A DNA stretch of 64,000 bases from Cinclus cinclus (taxonomy: Eukaryota > Chordata > Aves > Passeriformes > Cinclidae), in contig NC_085047.1 in the NCBI RefSeq assembly GCF_963662255.1, forward strand, positions 109,052,181-109,116,180, written 5' to 3'. Position 1 is the stretch's first letter; each line of letters starts with the position of its first letter. The position numbers were made by a program, and so were the translations under genes. Below are positions 1-10,400 of the stretch, in pieces. The notes beneath the pieces are model-generated. The model was not told the origin of the DNA. It searched no databases and saw only the letters and a list, made by a program, of their open reading frames with translations.

Positions 1-431
1 TTCTTTATCTTTCCCAAGACACATCCTTCCTCCAGGGAGATATCTCCTGTTAATGGGCCATTGAGTCCCAGTGAATGACTGCTGAAATGACATCATCCCG
101 CTGGGGGATGCTCCACACAGGGGGAGGAGCCAAACATTTCCTGCCTAGATAAAAACTGAGATTTGGAGCACTAAGGCAGCTGTTACCCACTGGTTTGCAG
201 AGGACAAGAGCTACCAGACCTTTCTACAGGATAACTACTTCAACGAGACCACTTCATCTGGACTGCTGCCACCACCCTAATGCAGGGTGTCAGGTTGTAT
301 CCTGACTCTGACAGTGGTTTTCTTCTGTACTATTGCATGTATTTTATTTTTCTCTCTTTTTTTTTTCCCCCTATAAAATTCTATTTATGACTTGGAGTCT
401 CTCACAGGTTTTGTTTTCAAACCAGTACACT
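1..431 (+). mobile_element. probable ancient ERVL-like LTR remnant
   Basis: The segment resembles avian ERVL-type LTRs as I remember them. A TATA-like AGATAAAAAC lies near 150. It is followed by a purine/CT-rich transcribed-type stretch, the motif GTGTCAGGTTGTATCCTGAC near 288-307, a T-rich tract, and an end near CCAGTACA at about 430. The left end may lie outside the window, and no target duplication can be tested. The family assignment is from memory; the sequence itself shows only LTR-like architecture. Confidence 0.4.
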
Positions 432-830
432 GCTCCTGACCACCCATCTGCTATTTGCTAATATGGTGTTAGCTAGGTAGAAACAAGCTATATTGAAACT
501 GCAATGATCCCCCAGGATCAGTCTATAAATCCCCCAGACTATCCAGAAACAGTAGTTAAGATTTTGAAGCACAGAATGAACACATGAAAGTCACTTGCTC
601 TTTGCAGTGCTAAGTAGGATAAGCCAAAGGTGTTTACATCACTGATGCTGATACAGAAGCTCAATCCTTGTAATTCCATGCAGGTCTGTGTGCAGTCCAG
701 GGGGAGCCTCTCCCTAACATGTTTCTAACATGTGTCATCCAACCTGGTTCAAAACACAGGACCTGGCCCAGCCCACTGCTATTGTCCTAACCCTTGCAAA
801 ACTCACATTTTCATGGAGGTAACATAGGGA
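432..830. other. intergenic, no feature recognised
   Basis: The stretch has no codon-biased frame, no repeat that I recognise and no CpG enrichment. Confidence 0.5.
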
Positions 831-1525
831 GAGAGGCACAGGCCAGCTGATGCAGGAAAGTGATGCTGGGGATCTTCTCGTCCAAAACTCTGCTCAGAGC
901 AGGTTGCTCAAGGTCAGGTCCAAACAGATTTTTGTAATATCTCAAGGATTGAGCCTCCAGAGTTTCCCTGGGCAGCCTGTTCCAATATTTGACCCTCATT
1001 ACAAAAAAAGAAAAAAAAGTTCCTGTATTTCAGTTTGTGCCTTTGCCTTTTGTTCTGTCCCCAGGCACATTTTACAGAAGTCTGGCTTTGTCTTCTACGG
1101 GAAAAACACCCCATCTGATATTTATACCCATGGATAAGATACCCCTGAGCATTCTCTTCTCCAGTCTGAGTGGTCCCAGCTCTCTCAGTCTCACCAGGCT
1201 CACAGTTGTCTCCATGGCCCCTCTCCAGGTGTGTCTCACCAGGGCTCACAGAGGGAAAGGATCACCCTCCACCAGCTGCTGTGGACACCCTGCCTGATGC
1301 AGACCAGCTTATTTTGCCACAAGGGCACATGGCATAGTCAGCTTGGTATTCACCAGGACTCCCAGATGCTTTTCTGCCAAGATGTTTTGCAGATTAGTTG
1401 TACAGGGGAGTTCCTCCTCAGGCGCAGGACGTGTCACTTCCCTTTGTTCAGCCTCATGAGACTTTTGCTGACCTATCCCTCCAGCCTTCCAAAGTCCCTC
1501 TGAATTGCAGGACACCCATGTGGTG
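831..1525 (-). mobile_element. CR1 LINE fragment, antisense
   Basis: Read on the minus strand, this contains successive landmarks of the CR1 3' half. There is a 'GAAAAGCATCTGGGAGTCCT' block near 1350, a 'GAGACTGAGAGAGCTGGGAC' block near 1180, and the hallmark ATTGGAACAGGCTGCCCAGG near 970-990, ending near 835. The copy has many substitutions and no open RT frame, so it is an old dead copy. The short frames across it are CR1 remnants, not genes. Confidence 0.8.
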
Positions 1526-4404
1526 TGTCAGTCACTCACCCCAAGAGACCTATTCTGTTCAGAAAAGAACTGGGGTCTTCTAATCACATCTCTCAATTAA
1601 CAGAATTATAGCACAACAGAGGGTTTTGTCACCATTGTGCTGCAAAGAAATCCAAGATGTGTACTTTAGGACCGTACAGAATAAATGTCTTTTTCTTTAG
1701 ACTTTTATTTACAATCAGAAAGCACAAAAGTCTGCATCTATAAGTAGAATTCTTGCAGCATGAAATAACAAAACAAAGAAGTCAATTTCCAGTCATTTAC
1801 ATTTTTGTTGCCTTTTATACTTGAGATACTTGCTCTTTTTGTATGTGTGCCTTGTCACTAAATGTGTGTATCAGCTTTATATTGTCAATAGCGGAACCGA
1901 CTTCAAGAAAAAAGATAAACGCAGCAAGGGTTCTATTTTGTTGAGATGTTCTGGAAAGACACTGCAAACCACAGAAAGGAAATCTGACTTGCTTATGATG
2001 TTACAGGGATATTGAGATTGCTAGAACAGCCCTATTAAATGTAGTTGGTTATTTATTTTTATATCAAATGGGCTTTCAAAAGCTTTGCACATGTCATAAA
2101 ATAAAAAGTCGTTTATCTATTTCCTACTCTTCTTCTCTTAAAAGAATGGAAATACATTCCAAAGTCACAGGGCGGAGTTTAGCAGTGTGAATCCAAAACA
2201 CTTATTTCCACAAATATCCTGGGAACTGGAATTACCATCAGTTTTCAGACTCTCTTTTAAGGATGGTACTATTTAATCAGCTATTTGTTTTTCTTCTAGA
2301 TATTCTGAATATTTTCGTATTTTATTCAGTAAGAAACAAAGCTACTTGCCCTGATTAGGAAGTTGCTTATTTTGTTGCCCCAGCCAGAATCTGGGCACAT
2401 AATCTTCAGTTCCAAGGTCTACAACTGTATTAAATAACTTGCAGGTTCATGTCATACTGTGCTGGGGGTTTGTGGTTGCCAAACTGTAGGGAAGAACTGT
2501 ACACCTGAAAGACACTTTTTGCTCTTAAATATTTATATTTATTTGGGTTTTTTCCCTGTAATTTTTTTCAACAAAGAAGAAATTATGAGATACAGGATTA
2601 ATCAGGATCAGAAAAATAATCATGGCACTTTCCCAGGTGCCATATGGAGGCCACTAATCAAATTAAAATAACATTATAAAAACAATGGTATGGGACTTAT
2701 ATGCAGCCTGCTCTCCATATCAAAGTTACAGAACAGAAATAAATTTGCAATTACTTTGTAATATTTGGCCCAGATCAATTGCACAGTTATATGATCTACA
2801 GTGATTCAGGTGAACACCTTCACAGATGCAAAATTGTGCCTTCTGAGCAATTCACAGAACAACTGAAACACATCAAATCCTGTCAATGTCCAGGAAGGGA
2901 GTGGAGCGAATCATAAATTAATTTTTGAAGGAACAAAGCCATTTAGATGTTAGCAGTCATTCAGAAAACTAAACATTCCTATGTTGCTTTTCTGGAATAA
3001 TGAAGGATTATTTAAAAATAAAAAATATTTGAATTATACACTGTGTTATTTAAATGCACTTGAAAACAGCCCAAGAGTGTAGAATCTGTGTGTGTGGTGT
3101 TAAGTTCCCAGAGTGCAGCAGGAGCTGCTTGATGCAGCAACAGCATCGGGGTCATGATGAAACATTGAGAACATCACTCACCAGGGACCAACCCCCCCAA
3201 CCTTTAATGGGCTCTAAAATCCAGCTGATTTAGCCCCATGTGGCTGAGAGGATACTGCTCCAATTCAGATCCCAGGGGAGAGGGACTGGAGGGGGGAAAT
3301 GAATATGCTGCAAGCTATCATGTAGTTGGTCATTGTTTCTTTGCATCCTGCATTCTTGCACTGAAACATCAGAAGTTTCAAAACTGGATGGCAGACTAAA
3401 ACCAAAGGATAAAAGGAGGAGGGAAAAATTGTTGTTTTCTTGTCATCAGACTAACCCCTTCAGTGCTGAAGTTTTTCATTTGTCAGAAGAGAAAAAGTCA
3501 CCAAGCAGGAAACCAAGTAGTGAGGACATTGGATCTGCGTGTGACACGGTACTTTAGAATCTTCTTGACTTTACATTTGTTTGCTTTGCTTGATGAAAAG
3601 AAAACAATAAACCAGCTACATTCATTTGAAAAGCATAACATCCCAAGAAATAGTCTAGTGTAGGGTACTCATTAGCTGTGCAAACACAATGCAGAGCATA
3701 AACAGGAAAACTCATATGTGAGCTTGAAAGGCAGCACTCATAATAGTCCTTGGCAGTAAATTTTTCTTTATTTCATTTCTCCCTTTTCCCATTTCAAGCA
3801 AGTTCTCTAAGTATCTTTAGTCATAACATATTACTCACACAAAAAAGTAAGAAGACTTTGTAAGGCACATTTCCTTATACACGTACTCTGTGCCTAAATT
3901 TAGGGTATATACAACAATATATTTTCCTAGAAAACAGTAGAGTATCCCAGCTATTGTACTGGGGACACAATTCTGCTTCCTTCCATTTTTAACTCTTGTC
4001 AGTTCTTTTACCGCAATAGCTTTTGAACTTTCATTTCTCTTTGGCCAAAATCCCTGTTTCTTCCACTTCTTGTCCTGGTCCTGGTCTGCATTATAAAGAT
4101 ATTTTTTTCACCCCAGAAAAGTCTGGCTGAATTCTCACTTTTCTATCTATTTCTTCATGTTTTAGGAGTAGACCCCCTGAAGGTACCCTGGAGTTAGGAA
4201 CAAATGTGTAATTGTCTATGACAATCTTTTCAAAATCAAATGGCTGTTTGTTTACTCTTAGAGATGAAAGCAAATATGACCTAAAATTTATATTTTAATA
4301 TAAATTGTATTAAAATTATTTCTGTACCATGACAGAATTTGAGGAAGATAAGAGGTTTAAGATTGTGAAAACTGAGAGTCATTCAAACTCTCTAAATTGG
4401 AGAG
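1526..4404. other. intergenic, AT-rich, no gene seen
   Basis: The stretch is AT-rich single-copy-looking DNA. The short frames (for example 3333-3557 and 3463-3663) have no recognisable domain and no splice-site pairing that would make exons of them. Confidence 0.5.
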
Positions 4405-4690
4405 AAGGATTTGAAGAGCGGACTGTTAGATGGATATGAAAGTGGTTGGATGGTCGCACACAGAGAATAGTGACCAGTGGCTCAGAGTCCCAATGACATC
4501 AATGACAAGTGGTGTTCCTCAGGAGTCTGTTTTGGGGCCAGTGTTATTTGACATCTTCATTAATGTCACAGACAAAGGCATTGAGTGTACCCTCAGCAGC
4601 AGGATGTTATGACTTTCCGGTGGGTTTACTATTGCTGTTCTCGTGAATATGAGAACAAGTAAGACATCTCCAAGAAGTGGGACCTGAATG
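4405..4690 (+). mobile_element. CR1 LINE fragment, reverse transcriptase region
   Basis: The frame around 4430-4612 carries the CR1 reverse-transcriptase signature [18 protein letters not shown], followed by GIECTLS. This is the RT palm region just before the catalytic block. The frame then breaks at 4609-4612. It is a short, decayed, 5'- and 3'-truncated insertion. Confidence 0.8.
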
Positions 4691-6507
4691 TTCCTCCCAT
4701 GTATGCAAAGTAGAAGAGTCAGGATTTGAATTAATTTTCTAAAATCCAGGGGAAGTACACAGCCAAACTATTATCCATACTAATGGGCTTCTTTCTGTTG
4801 AGAAATTCCACCTTGAACAAATAGTTTAAATTTTATTAAACTATATCCTTAAAAACTTGACAACAGTAAGGTTCCCCAATGAGTTCTACTCAAATATTGG
4901 TCTGTTTTCATGCCTCCACTCCTTTCAGCAGAGGGAGTTCTCTCTCTTCCAGTATGACCATGACATTTCTTGTCCTCTGTTCTCAGTGTTTTCTAACTTT
5001 TTCATTGCCCTTTTGAGCTTTTTGGCCCTAAGCCTTCACAAACAAACTGTGCAATGCACCTGGAATCAAGGAAGAAAGTGCTGCATAATTATTAAGTTAA
5101 ATATTGTCTCTTGACCCTTATAAAGATATTTTTAATCTATTGCATTTCCTGGTTATTTCCCAATCACCTTCTATTAAGTTAAACAGATATGGTTGAATAC
5201 TGTATATTCAAATAATGTGTAGCAAGTATTCGTAAATCATTACAGGAAATCTCCCTGCTTTCCAAAGAAAAGCAATGTAAATTCAATTCTCTTGGAAACT
5301 CAGCCTCTGATGGTGTGTGCCTCTCTCCATAGTCACTGCTGACCATTTGTTATCAGGACCTCAAAAAACTTTCAAAGAGCAGAAGTCTTTTGTCTCCTGA
5401 TGATTCAAGGCATTGGAGTTTATAGATAATTCTAGAACTGTCAAAGAACTGTCAGACGCATTAATGCAATTTCTTTTGTTTAAAAACTTAAAACTCTTTT
5501 GTTTAAAAACTTGTTTAAAACTCTCAGCATCAGGTCTCAGTTGACATATATGGAAGCATTAACTTCTATTATAGGTCAAGATTCATTAAAGAAGCTGAAA
5601 CATGGCCTGAGCTATTGCAAACTGTGTTTCATCTTTCTGTTCCCTCAATTTCTCTGTGACTATACTGCTACCTCATCCCTTTGTTGCTCATTGCCAGTTG
5701 TCTCTATATAAAATAAAGTTTAGATCTGGTATACAGCATAGTAACCCACCAAAACTTTGTGACACAAAAATTCATATTAATATTCTTCATAGTCATTGAA
5801 TCTTAAGACAGCAGCAATGTAAACTAAAAAAAAAAAAAAAAAAAAACCCAAACAAACAAACAAAAAAAAAGCAATCAAACAATACAAACCCCACTGCATA
5901 TTTATAGATAATTTCAATTCCATTCCATTTTCATGGAATAAATGGTATTTTATGCTCCACACCATTTAGACCTCAATCTCTCTTCTGGCAAGCCAAGCTG
6001 TTATTTTTTTGTGGATTGTTCCTAAGTCATTTATAATCAGGTCACAGCACCACTGACAACAGCACCTTTGAAGTCAGGTAGGGATTATTAATTTGCTGTG
6101 AATTTTTCTGAGGAGCTTCATCTTCTTTCCATACACATCCATTTAAAGTCATAGATGCAAAAATGAAGGTATCAGTCACAAACAAAATTAGGCTATCAAA
6201 CTCCCTGGTTTCAGATTAATTCTGGGCAGTGCAAAAAGCCAACCAACCTTTACATTTTAATGTGGAACATGACATTTTAGGGTTCCTGAACTGCTTCTAC
6301 TGTGGGGTGAGGTCTGAAAGCCCTCAAAGGCTCAGAAGTCTGCGTAACGAGCCCCACAGCTCCATGCAGCCACCCTTGAGGGGCACGGGAAGGGAAAATC
6401 ATTATTTGGGGCACAATGTTTAGCTCTTCGTCAGAGACCACACTTAGCAGTGTACGTGTGCGTGTCTGTGTCTTCCCTACAAGATAAGACTGTATCTATC
6501 TATACAG
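4691..6507. other. intergenic, no gene seen
   Basis: The stretch is AT-rich. Apart from the A-rich tract at 5826-5871, I see no repeat family or exon. Confidence 0.5.
5826..5871. repeat. poly-A and (CAAA)n simple repeat
   Basis: A run of about 21 A is followed by CAAA-type units and a second A-run. No polyadenylation signal sits just upstream, so a retrocopy tail is not supported. Confidence 0.85.
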
Positions 6508-6702
6508 GTTGGATACTGTGAGGAATTTCTTCGCAGAAGGAGTGATTAAATATTGGAACCCGCTGCCCAGGGAGGTGGTGAAGTCAACGTACACGGAGGT
6601 GCTAAAGGAAAAATTGGACGTGGTCATGGTCTGGTTGACGCGGTAGTGTTCGGTCACAGCTTGATCTCTGAGGTCTTTTCCGACCAATTGATTCTGTAAC
6701 TC
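6508..6702 (+). mobile_element. CR1 LINE 3' end
   Basis: The CR1 3' region is recognisable from AATTTCTTCGCAGAAGGAGT, then ATTGGAACCCGCTGCCCAGG, then the terminal GATTCTGTAAC at about 6690-6700. It lies about 40 bp upstream of the CpG island and holds an unusual number of CpG dinucleotides for a CR1. That could reflect low methylation next to the island. Confidence 0.8.
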
Positions 6703-6992
6703 CGGAACACAAACTGATAGAAACTTTAAAGACTGGAAACACCTCGGCGGGAAAGCTCATGAGGCCACGGCGGTCGCGCCCGCGTTCCTGACCGCCGGGG
6801 AGCGCCCGACCGGGGGACGGCTGAAAGGATCACCCTGCCCCGGGGAGGGGCCGACGGCCACCCTGCGGGACCCCTGGTCCCCGGGCCAGCTCTGAGCAGG
6901 GACACCGGGGCCATGGGCGGCGGGGCACGGGCGGGGCACAGGCGGGTCGCCCTCAGCCTCTCCCCGCCTCACGGCCGCCCTCCGGCCGTCGG

Positions 6993-7002
6993 GCGCATGC
7001 GC
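6993..7002. promoter_or_regulatory. NRF1-type palindromic site
   Basis: GCGCATGCGC is a perfect palindrome and matches the NRF1 consensus (TGCGCATGCGC type). Such sites commonly lie within tens of bases of CpG-island transcription starts. That places a probable start just downstream, near 7005-7040. Confidence 0.6.
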
Positions 7003-7090
7003 GGAGGCGCCGCCCGCTCCGCTGGGCGCGCAGCGGGGTTGGGGCAGCGCTCGGGCAGCGCCGGCCCTGCTCCGCACCCGGGCGGCGGCG
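7003..7090 (+). other. PRRG1: putative PRRG1 non-coding exon 1
   Basis: This segment lies between the NRF1-type site and a strong donor, GGCGGCG|GTGAGTGCGG, at 7090/7091. If used, it would splice 16.3 kb to the acceptor TTGTTTACAG at 23398-23407. It contains no conserved coding frame, which fits a 5' UTR exon. The exact start is not determinable from sequence. The donor itself is repeated downstream, so the exon could end at several positions (see the minisatellite). Confidence 0.4.
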
Positions 7091-7386
7091 GTGAGTGCGG
7101 GCAGGGCCGGGCACTGCGGGCTGAGTGCGGGACGAGGGGCGGTGAGTGCGGGCAGGGCCGGGCACTGCGGGCTGAGTGCGGGACGAGGGGCGGTGAGTGC
7201 GGGCAGGGCCGGGCACTGCGGGCTGAGTGCGGGACGAGGGGCGGTGAGTGCGGGCAGGGCCGGGCACTGCGGGCTGAGTGCGGGACGAGGGGCGGTGAGT
7301 GCGGGCAGGGCCGGGCACTGCGGGCTGAGTGCGGGATGAGGGGCGGTGAGTGCGGGCACCGCGGGTTGAGCGCAGGGTGAGTGCGG
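7091..7386 (+). repeat. 51-bp minisatellite with repeated splice donors
   Basis: Five near-identical 51-bp units start at 7091, 7142, 7193, 7244 and 7295. A partial unit starts at 7346, and a further GTGAGTGCGG starts at 7377. Every unit opens with GTGAGTGCGGGCAGGGCCGG. Between units 1 and 5 I see only a single C-to-T change (GACGAGG to GATGAGG, near 7336), so the expansion is recent or homogenised. Long open frames here on both strands follow from 51 being a multiple of three and from GC richness. They are not genes. Confidence 0.9.
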
Positions 7387-7420
7387 GCGGTGCGGGGGGC
7401 GGGCGGTGGCCGCCGACGGG

Positions 7421-7468
7421 AGCGGTGCTCGGAGGGAGCGGTGCTCGGAGGGAGCGGTGCTCGGAGGG
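7421..7468 (+). repeat. 16-bp tandem repeat, three copies
   Basis: The unit AGCGGTGCTCGGAGGG occurs three times without change at 7421, 7437 and 7453. It lies inside the CpG island just after the 51-bp array. Confidence 0.95.
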
Positions 7469-10400
7469 AGGATCCCGCATGGGACCCCTGAGGGGAGTAA
7501 GGGTGGAGAGCGCCCCGCTGCCCTCCAGCCCCCGCCGCCCTCCGGCGGCCAGCAGCCGCTCGGTACGCTCCTCTCCAAGGGTTTGTGCCTTTTCCAATTA
7601 TGCCGGGGGAGAAAACGTGTGAAGTGTATTGAACAAAGGAAGAATCCTGCGGGATTTCTGTTTTGGAAGAGGTTAACGACTCTCTCTAAAACAGGCAGAT
7701 GATAAATTTTTCTCCGAAGTTTTAAAAAAACCCTATCCCCCAAAAGAAACCCGCAGAGCACAGCCGCAGCCGTCCGAAAGCTCTCGTATTCCTGTTAAAA
7801 GTTTTTGCGCGGTCGGCAGGGTCACCCAGAGGCCCCGTCCGTGCTGGAGCTGCGGTGGCCGGGACGGGCGGTGCGGCTGAGGCTGTGAGTGCCGGGCTGG
7901 GAAGGTGTTGGGGAATGAGCCCGACCCTCCCGGGCTCTGCGGGAATTCCCCTAGGCCTGGTGCTGGCAAGGGAACAATTCATCCACATCCACAGGAAGCA
8001 GGAGGGGCAGAGGGGGCCTCAGTGTTACTACAGTTGAGGCTGGGATTGAATGTTGCATTGGTTGAGGAGTGAGAGAGCGGGCAGTGATTTGGGTTGTTGG
8101 GAACAAAACAGAGAGGAATGGAGCCAGTAAGTAAAATGAAGAAGACTATCAGCATATGAAAACACTTTTGAAAGAATTTCAAATTTTCATAGAAAAGTCC
8201 ATGAAGAGGGAAATTATGCAGATGTTGGTGTTATAGATTAAAATCAAGACCTTATATTTATTGTTACTATTGACTGTCACTGAAAAAACCCTAGTTGCAC
8301 TTTTTCTGCTCATTTCCACCTCCTGTACCATCTTCCCCGGTGCTAGCACCATTGTTGATACAGCAAGGGGCAGGAGTGGCATGGAGCATTACCCACAGAC
8401 TCAAACTGACCTTTTAGACACTTTTTCTGATTAACCTAGTTAGTAATCACATCTGTTTCCCTGCAATCCGTAGGGATGCTTATACTGGCTCAAGGAAATG
8501 TGGCTGGGAGGGAAAGAGTTTTTTTAGTTGCACATAAATGAGTAGTATGCATGTGGAAGTCCTGTTTTTGAATGTACACGTGTGTGTTATGCACACAGAC
8601 ACACACACCTGTGTAAAGGGATTTTGCAACTGGGAGGTTGAACATTCTGACCCTTGTGTTTAACAGAGGGAGTGCCATTGATAAAGCAGTTGTGGGGGAG
8701 GTTTGCAAGTGCAAGAGGTGATGAGCAGTCTGAGGAGATTTACCTAGTAAAGGTGACCGAGATTGCAAGAGTAGTTCCTGCTGAACTAGGGGAGAGAGAT
8801 TAAAAGCCAGAGAAGAGGGGACAGGGAACTTGTGTATGGGAGTACTGCAATGGAAACAGGAGTGAGATTTTTACTTATTTGTTCAGTTTCAGCTATCTCA
8901 CTTCAACCTATTCTAGACTAGAAAACTTTGTTTTCCAGAACTAGGCTGGAGCCTGGGATTGTAAGTAACTTTGTATTCTTCGAACTAGCAAATATCAGGA
9001 GATCCCTGGGTGCAACTTGGATAATCCTTTTCTCACACAAGTTCATCCAGAAATTTGTGTCCAGCTGGTGTACTCAAACCAGCAAAGCATTGCATCTGGT
9101 TTTAATACATGCAGGTGTTGAGATCATAACTAGGTGATACCAATTTTCTTTTGAGAGAAGTGGATAGTTACCCACAGAGTAACTGTACTAATATTGTATT
9201 TTCCAGAAACACAAATGGAAAACTGAAGTTTTGAAGTTAGCTTTAATTCAGTCTCTTCATACATCTAGATGAACCTACTGTATTCTATTAAGTAATAACA
9301 TTTGTTTCTTGCATAAAAAAATCCTTTTGCACTCAGGGTATTAAAGGATGATGAAGTATTTTGGTCTCCCTTACTTTGGTCGTGTGGTGTTGAGACATTT
9401 TCTCGATGTGACTCAAATCTGCATCAAATTCTGCTTTGACTATGGAATTAAAAATGTCCTAGTATCTTCTGTTGTGCTTATCACCTTAGCAGCTCAGTAC
9501 TCAACTAATCCTCCCCTTAATTGACAAAACTCTCCTAGGATAAGGAAATTATCCTCCCATTCCACATGAAGAATGAAAGATAAAACTATGGAGACCAAAT
9601 CTGGTCCAGGTAGGATCTGATTTTTTTCAGGGTATTGAGTTCAGTTGTCTTCATTTATGTCAAGTGCACAGGCAGAAATAAATTGAATGTCTGTTCTAAA
9701 CCTATTCTGCTTTTGCAAATCAAGCAGACAGATTTTGGGAGATGCATCCCTAAAATCAAATGTATGTATTTGATATCCACATTGGAACAGCATTTTTAGG
9801 TAATTTATCTAGAGTCATTAATAAGTTCTGTGGCAAAAGCAGGATAAAATATACTTCAGGACAGTTCTAACTTACTTTAGACTACATCTGGTCTGTCATT
9901 TCAAACAGCTCCCTTTTCCTGTGATCCTCTTGTCCATCATTTCATTCTGCCTGCCTCTGTGACCTCCCTCACTTGTGATAGTGTAATCATTTCCACATTC
10001 TTTTGGTGACACAGATCACGGGACCAATCATTGAAAACAAATACTTATCTGACTTACTTCTGGCTCTTACCTGGCTCATAGAAACAGCTGGACAGCCAGA
10101 GAACAAGATCCCAGGTATGAGCACTGAGGAAAAACTAACCCATTTTGCCCTTCTGCTTCCCTCTTCCATTATTCCAGTAAATCTTTTATGTGTCATTTCT
10201 TCCCATTTACTCAACAAATGACACCAGATTCCTATAGGCAAGAATTCTCATTTTTTTGCACCATCCCATTAAGAGCTTTTGCTTTCAGTTTGTCAGCCCA
10301 ATCCTGAATTTTGTTGCTTGTTTTCATCTTGTTCTTTCATGAATTCCCATCAGCTGTGTTTCCAGGATGCTGTCTAGTCTGGCTGGTGTTTCTTTAATGG

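Larger units (their letters stand above)
6740..7610 (+). promoter_or_regulatory. CpG island, likely PRRG1 promoter
   Basis: This is a very GC- and CpG-rich block of about 870 bp inside otherwise AT-rich DNA. It contains GC boxes (for example CGGGCGGGGC near 6928) and a palindromic NRF1-type site at 6993-7002. It lies about 16 kb upstream of the PRRG1 start-codon exon on the same strand, with no other gene between, so it is the best candidate for the PRRG1 promoter. No TATA box is evident, as expected for a CpG-island promoter. The assignment to PRRG1 is by position; no transcript evidence is available here. Bidirectional activity cannot be excluded. Confidence 0.7.

Noticed and set aside
6757..7761. 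334-codon minus-strand open frame, plus long + frames over the same DNA
   Set aside because: The open frames arise because the 51-bp and GC-rich repeats lack stops in several frames on both strands. The products are pure low-complexity repeats, with no domain or start context.
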